Source: an uncultured Nocardioides sp. (lineage in GTDB: Bacteria > Actinomycetota > Actinomycetes > Propionibacteriales > Nocardioidaceae). Taken from it: 64,000 nt of DNA. The DNA lies in NCBI RefSeq assembly GCF_947488515.1, contig NZ_CANKZF010000002.1:1152294-1216293 (forward strand), read 5' to 3'. This document shows positions 6,506 to 14,167 of this stretch, piece by piece (within the stretch, counting starts at the first letter, position 1; every line of letters starts with the position of its first letter). The position numbers and the translations under genes are program-made. The notes under the pieces were generated by a model. The model was not told the origin of the DNA. It saw only the letters and a program-made list of their open reading frames with translations, and did no database searches.

Positions 6506-7581
6506 CTCAACCACTTCTCCATCGTCACGGTGGTCCCCTCCCCGGGGACCGAGCTCAGGTGGAACCGGTCCATTAGCCGTTTCGCGCCGGGGAGCCCGAG
6601 CCCGAGGCCGTGGTAGGTGCTGTAGCCGTCACGCAGCGCGACGTCGGGGTCCGCGATCCCCGGGCCCACGTCGCGCGCGACCACCCGGACGCCCCGTCGC
6701 CCGTCCTCCGTCACCAGTGAGATCGCCACCTCGCCGCGCTCGGCGAACTTGACGATGTTGCGGCTGATCTCGGAGATCGCGGTGGCGATGAGTGTCTGGG
6801 CCGAGGTGGAGAAGCCGGCGCTGGCCGCGACCTCGCGACCCTGCTGCCGTGCCGTCACGACGTCGGCGTCCCGCGACACCGGCACCCGCACCACGCCGTC
6901 CTCGGCCGGCTGCCCGCGTCGCTCGAACAGCCGGTCGGCTAGCTGGCTGCACGTCTCGCACTCCAGCAGGTGCCCGTTGACGTCGAGCTCGCGCTGACGC
7001 CGCCGGTCGCTGCTCGACAGCGCCCGCAGCACGGGTCGGCAGCGGTCAGACGGGGGGTCGATGGCCTCGACGACCAAGAGGTACTCGACCCGGAGGCTGG
7101 CGCGGGCACGACTCAGCCGGGCGGCCACCGCTCCGGGCGTGGACCCCACCTCCGCCGCCATCGTGCTGGTGTCCTGGCCGTGCACCTCGTGGGCCACGAG
7201 GAGGTCCCGGTCCTCGGCGGAGAGCTGGCCCAGCGCAGCAGCGACGAACTCGCGGTCCTCCTGCAGCAGGAGCTGCTCGGTGGGTGGCGGCGCGACGTCG
7301 ACGGGATCGGCGAGGAGGTGCGACCGGTTCCGCGCCCGGTCGTTGCGCTCGGCGTACGTCGCCACGACGTTACGCGCCGTGACCGCCGCATAGTGGTGCA
7401 ACTTGTCCGGGTCGACGCGCCTGGAGGAGGACATCAGCCTGGCCAGCGTCTCCTGGACCAGGTCCTCGACGGTGTGCGGGTCCTTGATCCTGGCCCCGAC
7501 CACGCGGCGCAGCACGGGGACGAGCTCGACGACGACGCGCTCGTCGTAGGGCTGGTCGCCTCGCAGGGCCTCGCTCGCCAC
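6502..7581 (-). CDS. ECF-type sigma factor fused to RsbT-like anti-sigma/switch kinase
   Basis: A 359-residue fusion. Residues ~18-85 resemble sigma-70 region 2 ('DPHTVEDLVQETLARLM') and ~105-168 region 4 ('QLSAEDRDLLVAHEVHG', 'STPGAVAARLSRARASLR'). Residues 185-220 carry 'HLLECETC', an H-x3-C-x2-C pattern like the zinc-binding part of anti-sigma factors. Residues 245-359 are a complete RsbT-type GHKL kinase: N-box 'ISEISRNIVKFA', G1 'DVGPGIAD', 'DGYSTYHGLGLGLPGAKRLM', ending 'EKWLR'. It starts at GTG 7581 behind AAGGAGGA and heads the operon with rsbR, rsbS and an RsbU N-domain. I infer that stressosome capture of the RsbT domain directly controls the attached sigma domain. No frameshift is needed: the frame is continuous. 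Confidence 0.88.
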   Translation of the reverse strand: MASEALRGDQPYDERVVVELVPVLRRVVGARIKDPHTVEDLVQETLARLMSSSRRVDPDKLHHYAAVTARNVVATYAERNDRARNRSHLLADPVDVAPPPTEQLLLQEDREFVAAALGQLSAEDRDLLVAHEVHGQDTSTMAAEVGSTPGAVAARLSRARASLRVEYLLVVEAIDPPSDRCRPVLRALSSSDRRRQRELDVNGHLLECETCSQLADRLFERRGQPAEDGVVRVPVSRDADVVTARQQGREVAASAGFSTSAQTLIATAISEISRNIVKFAERGEVAISLVTEDGRRGVRVVARDVGPGIADPDVALRDGYSTYHGLGLGLPGAKRLMDRFHLSSVPGEGTTVTMEKWLR

Positions 7582-7818
7582 GCAGTCCTCCTTCCCGCCG
7601 AGAAGTAGGACCTGCGGCCCCTTGGGTAGACCTCCACGAGTCTATGACCAGCCTCGGCCGAGCGCATGACGCGAACCCTCCTTCGACCCGCTCGCCCAGG
7701 GCCGCGGCGGAGCGCTCGACTGGACGCTCGACGGGGCGGGACGGCGACCATCCCCGCGTCATCCGTTGTTGGTCCGGCGGTCACAGGAGTGGAGCGCACA
7801 GCCACAGGGAGGACAGGC

Positions 7819-8076
7819 GTGAGGACGTACGACGGTCAGCAGGGCGCCGACGCAGCGCCGGGGATGCAGGATCGCCATCTTGAGCAGCGGGTGACGGAGC
7901 TGGAGCAGCAGGTGGTGGCGCTGGCAGCGGCTGTCGACGCCGCGTCACGGATGCAAATTGCGACACCGCGCCGGGTGGACCAGGACATCAGGCTCGCCGG
8001 CGGGCGGCTGGTCCGCCGAATCCTCGAGAAGGCCCGCCTCATCGAGGACTACCGCGAGACGCGCCGCGCCGGATAG
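7819..8076 (+). CDS. Small coiled-coil hypothetical protein
   Basis: An 85-residue product. GTG 7819 is chosen because a strong GGGAGGA lies six bases upstream (7807-7813). The middle 'LEQRVTELEQQVVALAAAVDAA' is a heptad-like coiled coil, and the C-terminus is basic ('GGRLVRRILEKARLIEDYRETRR'). No signal peptide or membrane segment is seen and I do not recognise a family. It diverges from the stressosome operon over about 240 bases and is followed by a hairpin at 8084-8119. Confidence 0.5.
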   Translation: MRTYDGQQGADAAPGMQDRHLEQRVTELEQQVVALAAAVDAASRMQIATPRRVDQDIRLAGGRLVRRILEKARLIEDYRETRRAG

Positions 8077-8083
8077 ACACCGG

Positions 8084-8119
8084 CGGCGCCGCGCGTAACA
8101 ACCCCCCGCCGCGGCGCCG
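8084..8119 (+). terminator. Candidate hairpin terminator
   Basis: Arms CGGCGCCGCG (8084-8093) and CGCGGCGCCG (8110-8119) are perfect complements with a 16-base loop, eight bases beyond the small coiled-coil gene. No U-tract follows, as is usual in high-GC genomes. Confidence 0.45.
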
Positions 8120-8216
8120 TCGGGCCTCACCTGCCCAACAGCGCGGGGTGCCTGGCGAGGCAGACAAAGAGGGGGACGCGGTCCCCTGGGTGCCGTGGAC
8201 ACGGAGGGAGAAAGTG

Positions 8217-9452
8217 ATGGGAGTCGTAGGGATGGAGACGTGCGCGGTGAACGGGGTGGGGTACGGGCGGCGCACCCCACGGGCGGTGCCCATGCCGAGG
8301 CACGCGGACGGGCCGCACCCCGACCTGCCCTTGCGCATTGCGCAGGTCGCGCCGCTCTATGAGGCCGTGACCCCGGGCGCGCAGGGCGGGACCGAGCGCG
8401 TCATTGCCACGTTGTGTGACGGACTGGTCGCCCAGGGGCACGACGTCACCCTGTTCGGGCCAACGAGCTCCGCAACCGAGGCTCACCTGGAGGCCTTGGA
8501 GAAACCGCTGCGTGAGCGCTTCAACGCAGAAGAGATGGTCGACGTCGCGCCCCACCTACACCTGGCGATGCTGGCTGAGGTGGCGACACGCGCCGGTAAC
8601 TTCGACGTCATCCACTCCCACCTGGACGTGCTGGCGCTGCCGTTTACACGGCTCATCGGCACGCCCACGGTGCTGACCCTGCACGGGCGGCTCGACCTCG
8701 ACTTCGTGCGCGAGCTGCTAACCCGGTACGGATCGGTTCCGTTGGTGTCGGTAAGCAACGACCAACGGCGCGCGGTCGAGGACCTCAAGCTGACCTGGGC
8801 GTCGACCATCCACAACGGCCTCGAGCTCAGCCACTACCGGGAGGTGCCCCACGACGCGGACGGATACCTCGGATTCGTGGGACGCATCTCCGAGGAGAAG
8901 GGTCCGCTGACGGCGATCGAGGTCTCGCGACGCACCGGTCTGCCGCTACGCATCGCGGCTAAGGTCGACCCCACCGACGTCTCCTACTTCCAGGAGGAGG
9001 TCAGGCCCCGGATGGGCGCACACGTCCGGTTCGTCGGCGAGATCGCGGAGGATGAGAAGCCGACCTTCTACGCGTGTGCCCGCGCCACCCTCGTCCCGAG
9101 CGACTGGCCCGAGCCTTTCGGTCTGGTGATGGTCGAGTCCCTTGCCGCCGGAACCCCAGTGATCGCGCTGCGCCGCGGCTCTGTTCCCGAGGTGGTCGAG
9201 CACGGCGTCACGGGTTTCATCTGCGACGACGTCGACGAGATGGTGCAGGCCGTCCACCGGATCGATGACATCGACCCCGAGGAATGCCGCCGCGGCGCCG
9301 AGCGGTTCAGCGCCGAGCGAATGTGCCACAGCTACGTCGACGTCTACCACTCCCTCATCGACAGCTCGGCACCCCAGGTGCCGGCGCCGAGCCCGGGACA
9401 GCACCTCGTCCCGGGCTCGGCGAGAACTGAGGTGTTCGGCGACCCGCGCTGA
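8217..9452 (+). CDS. GT4-family glycosyltransferase
   Basis: A 411-residue GT-B fold glycosyltransferase. ATG 8217 is preceded by GGAGGG; an upstream ATG at 8148 lacks a ribosome site. The N-terminal Rossmann half has 'RIAQVAPLYEAVTPGAQGGTERV' type residues (a loop binding acceptor) and 'FDVIHSHLDVLALPF'. The C-terminal half shows 'LGFVGRISEEKGPLTAIEV' and the donor-binding 'SDWPEPFGLVMVESLAAGTPV' with the E-x7-E type glutamates of retaining GT4 enzymes. The substrate is unknown; monocistronic context gives no clue. A perfect inverted repeat lies within the last codons (see 9386-9421). Confidence 0.85.
   Translation: MGVVGMETCAVNGVGYGRRTPRAVPMPRHADGPHPDLPLRIAQVAPLYEAVTPGAQGGTERVIATLCDGLVAQGHDVTLFGPTSSATEAHLEALEKPLRERFNAEEMVDVAPHLHLAMLAEVATRAGNFDVIHSHLDVLALPFTRLIGTPTVLTLHGRLDLDFVRELLTRYGSVPLVSVSNDQRRAVEDLKLTWASTIHNGLELSHYREVPHDADGYLGFVGRISEEKGPLTAIEVSRRTGLPLRIAAKVDPTDVSYFQEEVRPRMGAHVRFVGEIAEDEKPTFYACARATLVPSDWPEPFGLVMVESLAAGTPVIALRRGSVPEVVEHGVTGFICDDVDEMVQAVHRIDDIDPEECRRGAERFSAERMCHSYVDVYHSLIDSSAPQVPAPSPGQHLVPGSARTEVFGDPR
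9386..9421 (+). terminator. Hairpin inside the 3' end of the glycosyltransferase gene
   Basis: GCCGAGCCCGGGAC (9386-9399) and GTCCCGGGCTCGGC (9408-9421) are perfect 14-base arms around an 8-base loop. The structure ends about 30 bases before the stop codon, so if it terminates transcription it does so within the coding sequence. Confidence 0.5.
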
Positions 9453-9881
9453 GGGCCTGCGTCTGCCCGCCGGTCAGGTGCTCTTCAGTGCGGACGTGCC
9501 TCGCTGTCTGCGTCCCACGACCGGCTCAACCCGCACCGCCGTGTAAGGACGATCGAACCACGCCGACAGGCGGCGGACGGACGCTCGTCGCGGCAGATCC
9601 GGATGCGGGTATGGGGCCGCCACCACGTGGCCGACTCTCCTGGTGATGGGGCCCGACGAGGATCGCCGTCGCCCGCTCGCACACCGGCAACGACGCCAGG
9701 AAGTCGACCGTTCAACCATGGTTGTGCCGATCGGGGTGCCCGGAGTAGACCTAGTCCTGCTCACGGGGTGCCCGGAGATGCTCGCTCAGGCAGTCGAGCG
9801 CCGGCGGGCACCACGTGAGACCAACACCAGCGGTCTTGCGTGCAGCGCGGTATGGGCAGGTGCCCTCGGTCGAGGGGCCAC
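9453..9881. other. Gene-free stretch with a full repeat copy
   Basis: No credible coding frame. It contains repeat copy 8 at 9568-9605, about 280 bases 3' of the DHFR-fold gene. Confidence 0.5.
9568..9605 (-). repeat. Dispersed cassette-associated repeat, copy 8
   Basis: Plus-strand blocks AGGCGGCGGAC, GGACGCTCG and TCGCGGCAGATCCGGATG. Nearly the same as copies 1 and 3 although more than 5 kb away, beyond the stressosome operon and the glycosyltransferase. Confidence 0.7.
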
Positions 9882-10490
9882 TCACGTCTCGATGGCGTTG
9901 GCAAGTGTCGCCGGGGGACCCTCGAGGCGCCGATAACGCAACAGCATCACACCCGCGGGATACGACTTCGGCGGCTCGACCAGTTCCAACCGGAAGGCCG
10001 TCGTGCCTTCGGGGAAGAGCCTCTTGCCCACCCCGATGACCATCGGACACACCCACAAGTTCAGCTGGTCGACCAGACCTTCGCTGAACAGCGTCTGCAG
10101 CAGGTTTGCGCTACCCCACGTATGGATCTGCTCATGCCGGTCACGCAGCTCACGAACGTCGGCACCCGCGTCGGCCACGCGGATGCTGGTGTCCCAAGAC
10201 AGCTCTGGCGTGCCACGCGACGCGACGTACTTGGGGACCCGGTCGAACGCTCGCCCGATTTCGTCGGTCTTGCCCGGCCAGTAGCCGCGGAAGATGTCGT
10301 ACGTCGTGCGGCCCAACAACAGCGCGTCTGATGCCTGAACATCGGCGTTGACCTGCTCACCGGCATCCGCATCCCAGAACGGGGTCTCCCAGCCGGGGTA
10401 CTCGAAACCTGCGTCCTGCTCGGTGGGCCCGCCGTTGGCTTGGATAATCCCATCAAGCGTGGTGTTCATGTTGACGTGCAGCTCACCCAT
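9882..10490 (-). CDS. Dihydrofolate-reductase-fold (RibD C-terminal) reductase family protein
   Basis: A 202-residue protein with the RibD_C/DHFR-like fold: 'LHVNMNTTLDGIIQANGG' at the N-terminus, 'DALLLGRTTYDIFRGYWPG' around residue 55 (NADPH-binding part), 'IHTWGSANLLQTLFSEGLVDQLNLWVCPMVIGVGKRLF' region around 120-160 with the G-S-A-x-L motif, and 'PPKSYPAGVMLLRYR' at the end. Such stand-alone proteins are annotated as DHFR family, but most have no proven substrate; it should not be read as folate metabolism or trimethoprim resistance. It is a lone minus-strand gene with a repeat downstream. Confidence 0.82.
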   Translation of the reverse strand: MGELHVNMNTTLDGIIQANGGPTEQDAGFEYPGWETPFWDADAGEQVNADVQASDALLLGRTTYDIFRGYWPGKTDEIGRAFDRVPKYVASRGTPELSWDTSIRVADAGADVRELRDRHEQIHTWGSANLLQTLFSEGLVDQLNLWVCPMVIGVGKRLFPEGTTAFRLELVEPPKSYPAGVMLLRYRRLEGPPATLANAIET

Positions 10491-11141
10491 CCCGTCACCT
10501 CCACATCGCTCGCGTATGAGTCCATCGGAGCATCCCGAGCTGCGTACTGGTAGATGTCGAAGTGCTCCGATCCTCGTCAGTCACAGGCACCTGCGCGACC
10601 AAGGTGGGCGGCACCGCCAGTCATCGGGCCAGCCCGCAGACCCGCCACAGCATCATGGACAGAGAGGCGAGATCCAGCCGAGCGGCATCTGCCAGAGGAC
10701 AAGGCCCGGTCCCCAGGCCCAAGAGGCGCCGGGTCCCGTCCCGGTACGCAGGGCGTCCGTGTTCCATCCTCGCAACCCCTCGCGGATCAGGTCCGATGTT
10801 CTCGCGGCGAGAAGACGCAGGTCCTCGTCGACCGCCTGAACTCGCAGGCAGATCCGGACGATGCGTCTGCAGTCATCAGCCGACGGTTGCTGCACGGGCG
10901 CCCCTTCGCTTGCTCGGCTGCCTGAATTGAGGGCTCGGCGTTGGTACCACCACCACTCGCGCATCGGATGACACCGAGAGGACACCGCACACACAAGTCC
11001 GCTCGGGCAGCCCGCGGGAGTCCAGCGGATAGCCCGGGTGCTCAAAGAGGCGGGCGCCCGGGCCGCCTCCCCCGGAGCCGTACTGTCGGGATGAGTCACT
11101 GCCCCTGGACCAAGGTGGGTGATCGTCCGGGCGTCGCTTAC
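10491..11141. other. Gene-free or decayed stretch
   Basis: No frame is convincing. A minus-strand frame ending at 10653 contains 'QAVDEDLRLLAARTSDLIR' and 'GPGASWAWGPGLVLWQMPLG', which looks protein-like, but I see no good start or ribosome site and its 5' side runs into repeat copy 9, so it may be a remnant. Confidence 0.4.
10841..10860 (-). repeat. Dispersed cassette-associated repeat, copy 9 (core)
   Basis: CTCGCAGGCAGATCCGGACG on the plus strand, an eroded core with no intact gene beside it. Confidence 0.5.
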
Positions 11142-11405
11142 TCAGAGCTCGGGCAACCTTCGGGTCTCCAAGACTTCTTCGGCTACCTCGATCACCTTGC
11201 GGTTGAGATGGGATGAGGCCCGCTTCAAGTACTCGAACGCCTGACCGGAATCCATGCCCAGCCGCTCCATCAGGAGCCCCTCGGCTTGCCCGATCACCGT
11301 CCGGCTCTGCAGCCCCTCATGCAACTGCTTGATCTCAACTTGCGCAGCATCGAGTTCCTCAGACAGGTACGCGTCGTCGACGCCCCACTCGTTCGACTCA
11401 CTCAC
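11142..11405 (-). CDS. ANTAR-domain protein
   Basis: An 87-residue protein whose residues ~28-82 form an ANTAR RNA-binding domain: 'LQSRTVIGQAEGLLMERLGM' followed by 'AFEYLKRASSHLNRKVIEVA'. ANTAR domains bind paired hairpins in nascent mRNA and prevent termination. Full-length regulators normally have an N-terminal GAF or receiver domain; here only a short acidic leader with a coiled-coil-like 'LSEELDAAQVEIKQLHEGL' precedes it, so a sensor module is missing. ATG 11405 is followed directly by the conserved region, and no partner gene is adjacent. Confidence 0.85.
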   Translation of the reverse strand: MSESNEWGVDDAYLSEELDAAQVEIKQLHEGLQSRTVIGQAEGLLMERLGMDSGQAFEYLKRASSHLNRKVIEVAEEVLETRRLPEL

Positions 11406-11869
11406 CGCACACCTCCCCGCGAAGTCTTGGTTCTCTCAGGATTTCAGGCAGCGCCGCACTGGCAATCCAGAGCAGCGGCGCACCGTCTCGGGGGGATCAG
11501 GTCGCGCCGCCGCCCTAGGGGTGGGACTGCAGCAACCCCACCTCGGTATCTATGACCGCCGACGCGTCACGGCATGACGCGAGATCGAGCAAAGCCTGTG
11601 GAGAGTGGCTGTTAGTCCGTCGGCGTAGCGTTCACGGCATGATCGGGCGGCGTGACCTCGGCAAACACTCCAGAGGACCCTCTCCCCAGGATGGGTCTTC
11701 CGCAGTGTCCGGCCCGCCGCGCACACTGACCAGGTGCACACGATCCGAACGTGCAACAGCGCGTCACCCATCAGTTCCCAACGCGGTGACCGCTGAACCC
11801 CGATTCGCCAAGACTTCGAGTGCGACACGCTGCTCTGATGAGCGACCTGCCCGAGCCAACCTTCGAGCG

Positions 11870-11889
11870 CCCGACTCGGCCGAGTCGGG
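11870..11889. promoter_or_regulatory. Perfect 20-bp palindrome
   Basis: CCCGACTCGGCCGAGTCGGG is exactly self-complementary. It could be a dimeric repressor site or, as RNA, a loop-poor hairpin. No gene boundary lies within 250 bases, so its role is unknown. Confidence 0.4.
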
Positions 11890-12034
11890 TGTTCCGAGAT
11901 GAAGCAGAAAGGTCATCGAGTACGGCAACCGATGGCCACATGGACCACCGAAACGGGCCTACGGCGTCACGACCAACCTCGAGCGGTTCGCGCCACTGCA
12001 CGGGGTCGCGGTAGCGACTCACGCTGACCCTTCC

Positions 12035-12053
12035 GAGTAGCGGCAGATCCGGT
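12035..12053 (-). repeat. Dispersed cassette-associated repeat, copy 10 (core)
   Basis: GAGTAGCGGCAGATCCGGT on the plus strand, about 100 bases 3' of the TetR gene. It is the last copy I find; none occurs in intergenic DNA after this point. Confidence 0.55.
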
Positions 12054-12149
12054 AGTCGGCATGCCGAGCATGGGAAAGCGGACGGGAACGGCCGGGTGTA
12101 CGACGGGTCCTCGCCGCCCGAGGCCTGACCTGGACGCCGCCGAGCTGAG

Positions 12150-12830
12150 TCAGGCGCCGCGCAGCGAGCGAATCAACGCGCGGCCGTCGTCCACAAGACC
12201 TCGCACGACGGGCAGCCGAGTCAGTCGGGCGGCGCGGTCGACGAGCGGAACCAGCCCCGCGACGAGAGCCCTCGTCCGGCTCTGCCCCTCGCTGTCGTCG
12301 TGCACCCAGAAGAGCACGACCCCCATGTGCAGGAGCCAGAGCAAGTCGGGCAGCTCGGCGCGGAGCGCCGGCGCGAGTCTGAGGTCGGAGCCCTCGACTG
12401 CGCGGCGCATCAGGTCGGTGCTGGCCTCGCGCGCGGGCGTCGACTCCTGCGAGAACGGCGACAGCGGTGAGCGCGGGTCGGCGGCGTTGTGGAAGAACTG
12501 CGCCCCGAAGTCGTGGAACGGCTCGGCGACGTCGACGAAGGACTCCATCACACCGCGCAGCCGATCGGCGAAGACGGTGGTGGTGTACGCCGCCTCCGCG
12601 GCCGTCGCGTGCTCGACCTGGATCTGGTCGTAGAACGCCTGGACCAACTCCTCCTTGCCGGAGAAGTAGTAGTAGGTGCTGCCCAGCGAGACGCCCGCCT
12701 CGGCGGCGATCGCTCGCATCGTCGTGGCGTCGTAGCCATGGGCGCGGAACAGCGACATCGCCGCGTCGACGATGCTCGAGCGGGTCTGCTCGGCCTTCGC
12801 CGATCGCTTCGCCGGTCGCTGGTCTGCCAC
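12150..12830 (-). CDS. TetR/AcrR family regulator
   Basis: A 226-residue repressor. GTG 12830, eleven bases after the upstream gene, gives the family's usual short basic leader; longer frames add non-homologous sequence. The HTH is clear: 'TRSSIVDAAMSLFRAHGYDA', then 'TMRAIAAEAGVSLGSTYYYFSGKEELVQAFYDQI'-type helix-turn-helix (residues ~18-65). The C-terminal ligand domain is not a specific subfamily that I recognise. It is co-transcribed behind a membrane protein gene, and two TGAAC-GTTCA palindromes in front of that gene are likely its operators, giving autoregulation. Confidence 0.88.
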   Translation of the reverse strand: MADQRPAKRSAKAEQTRSSIVDAAMSLFRAHGYDATTMRAIAAEAGVSLGSTYYYFSGKEELVQAFYDQIQVEHATAAEAAYTTTVFADRLRGVMESFVDVAEPFHDFGAQFFHNAADPRSPLSPFSQESTPAREASTDLMRRAVEGSDLRLAPALRAELPDLLWLLHMGVVLFWVHDDSEGQSRTRALVAGLVPLVDRAARLTRLPVVRGLVDDGRALIRSLRGA

Positions 12831-12840
12831 AGGCGCCACC

Positions 12841-13347
12841 CTAGGAGACGGGCTCCCGGGGTGGTTGGAAGCCGGCGAGCCACCGGGCCATCGAGCCGCC
12901 GAGGACGGACGCGCCGCCAAGAGCGATCGCCCACCAAAGCACCGCCTCGGCGGAGAAGTCCGAACCACTAGGCATCCGGCCCGTGCCGGCTTCGAGCCAG
13001 ATCCAACCGATGCTCCCGAGAACCATCGTCACAGGCGGGAGCACGAACCCCAGCACGTGGGCGCGAGGTCGGGCCTCTTCGCGAGGCAGGTGCGCTCCTA
13101 CCAAGAACGCCATCTGGAGCCCGACCAGCAGTCCCACGGCGACACCGGCGATGCCGCCGTAGAAGGCACCGACGAAGAGGGCGGGCGCGATGCCGACGAG
13201 CCATCCCGCGAGCCCGTCGGGATCGCTCGACACCGGACCAACAAGCGTAATGACAGCGAGCAGCACACTTCCTGTGACTGCCCCCGCGAGGGCGCCCATG
13301 AGGCCGCCCATCGGGAGCCACAAGAGCTGCGGTCGCCATCTGGTCAT
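12841..13347 (-). CDS. Hypothetical membrane protein, four predicted spans
   Basis: A 168-residue integral membrane protein: spans near residues 8-38 ('WLPMGGLMGALAGAVTGSVL'), 48-80 ('LFVGAFYGGIAGVAVGLLVG'), 98-118 ('VLGFVLPPVTMVLGSIGWIW') and 135-158. Many small residues and Gly-x-x-x-Gly patterns are present. No family is recognised. It precedes a TetR gene with a ten-base gap and has two palindromic sites in its promoter, so it is probably the regulated target of that TetR. Confidence 0.7.
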   Translation of the reverse strand: MTRWRPQLLWLPMGGLMGALAGAVTGSVLLAVITLVGPVSSDPDGLAGWLVGIAPALFVGAFYGGIAGVAVGLLVGLQMAFLVGAHLPREEARPRAHVLGFVLPPVTMVLGSIGWIWLEAGTGRMPSGSDFSAEAVLWWAIALGGASVLGGSMARWLAGFQPPREPVS

Positions 13348-13361
13348 CGTCCTACCCCGTT

Positions 13362-13377
13362 CTTGAACTTGTTCAAG
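13362..13377. promoter_or_regulatory. Operator 1 of the TetR unit
   Basis: CTTGAACTTGTTCAAG: 7-base arms CTTGAAC/GTTCAAG with a 2-base centre, 15 bases upstream of the membrane protein start. It has the same TGAAC-N2-GTTCA core as operator 2. Confidence 0.7.
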
Positions 13378-13395
13378 TCACGATTGCACAGGAAC

Positions 13396-13407
13396 TGAAC
13401 ATGTTCA
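13396..13407. promoter_or_regulatory. Operator 2 of the TetR unit
   Basis: TGAACATGTTCA is a perfect 12-base palindrome whose centre lies 32 bases (about three helical turns) from that of operator 1, so two dimers would bind the same face of the DNA. Confidence 0.7.
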
Positions 13408-13567
13408 AGACCGACCTCCGGCGCCGCCGCGACCTCGCCTCAGCTCACGGGTTCCGACACGCCTCGAAGGGCTGCGTCCATCAAACGCTGTATCAAACGC
13501 GCGGGGTGTTTCGTCGTGGCAACCGGCCGGCGAACGGCGTCGCGCCGACGAGTGATGGGAACGACAC

Positions 13568-14050
13568 ATGGCACTGTTCATGGACACGCACAACATCGAG
13601 GGTGGGGTCTCGGCGGTCGATGTCGCTGCCGCCCATGAGGCGGACCTGGCCGACCTCATCGAGACCCGGGCTCGAGCACTCGTCGCCGCAGCCGTCGACA
13701 TCGATGCGCCCTGGTCCCGGCACTTGGGAACGCCACCCACCGAACCGCAGGCCAGGGATCTGTGGACCCAGATGGCCGCGACCGTCGCCGCGTACCGCGA
13801 TCGCTACCAGATCGACAGAGATGTGCCGCTCGGTGGTGGAGCGACGAACGACGCTGGGCGGGCAGACCGTCGACGGGCACAACGTGCCCTGCGCGATGCA
13901 GCACTTCTGGCGCGCACGACCCAACCGGCGCCCCGCCGCGAGACACCAGCAGTACTCGCCGTCTCCGCTAATGGACCGAGTTCAAAACTAGTTGTTCAGG
14001 AGTTCGGGTTCCGCGCTGCGACAATGCACGACGTCCGAGGTACTTGGTGA
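13568..14050 (+). pseudogene. Chimeric remnant: DUF4242 N-terminus joined to a MobF relaxase fragment
   Basis: The 160-codon frame is a patchwork. Its first ~27 residues ('MALFMDTHNIEGGVSAVD', 'AAHEADL') are the conserved start of small DUF4242/nickel-binding SCO4226-type proteins, preceded by a plausible start. From about residue 28 (near 13650) it changes to 'DLIETRARALVAAAV', 'APWSRHLGTPP', 'WTQMAATVAAYRDRYQI', 'PLGG', which I recognise as C-terminal sequence of TrwC/MobF conjugative relaxases. Neither protein is complete, and the last ~50 residues resemble nothing. This is read as a deletion junction left by a lost conjugative element; expression as a protein is doubtful. Confidence 0.6.
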
Positions 14051-14167
14051 GCGCGCGGCGTCCGGGCTGTCCGCCCGGCTCGTCGATGACCGCGAGGTAG
14101 CGCACGTCGACGGTGAAGGTCGCGACGTCAACCGAGTCGGTGACGAGCGTGAGAAGGACCAGGCTCG

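Larger units (their letters stand above)
11406..12149. other. Gene-free stretch with a perfect palindrome and a repeat core
   Basis: No credible coding frame was found. It contains a 20-base perfect palindrome at 11870-11889 and a repeat core at 12035-12053. Confidence 0.5.

Noticed and set aside
9882..10490. Trimethoprim-resistance dihydrofolate reductase
   Set aside because: The protein is of the RibD_C/DHFR-fold family, not a true folate DHFR, and the resistance reading is not supported.
272..12053. Repeat array as a classical integron attC array
   Set aside because: The copies lack the paired RYYYAAC/GTTRRRY core sites of attC and no IntI-type integrase gene is in the window; one GCCTAAC at 3675 is isolated. 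Only the cassette-like layout is kept as a finding.
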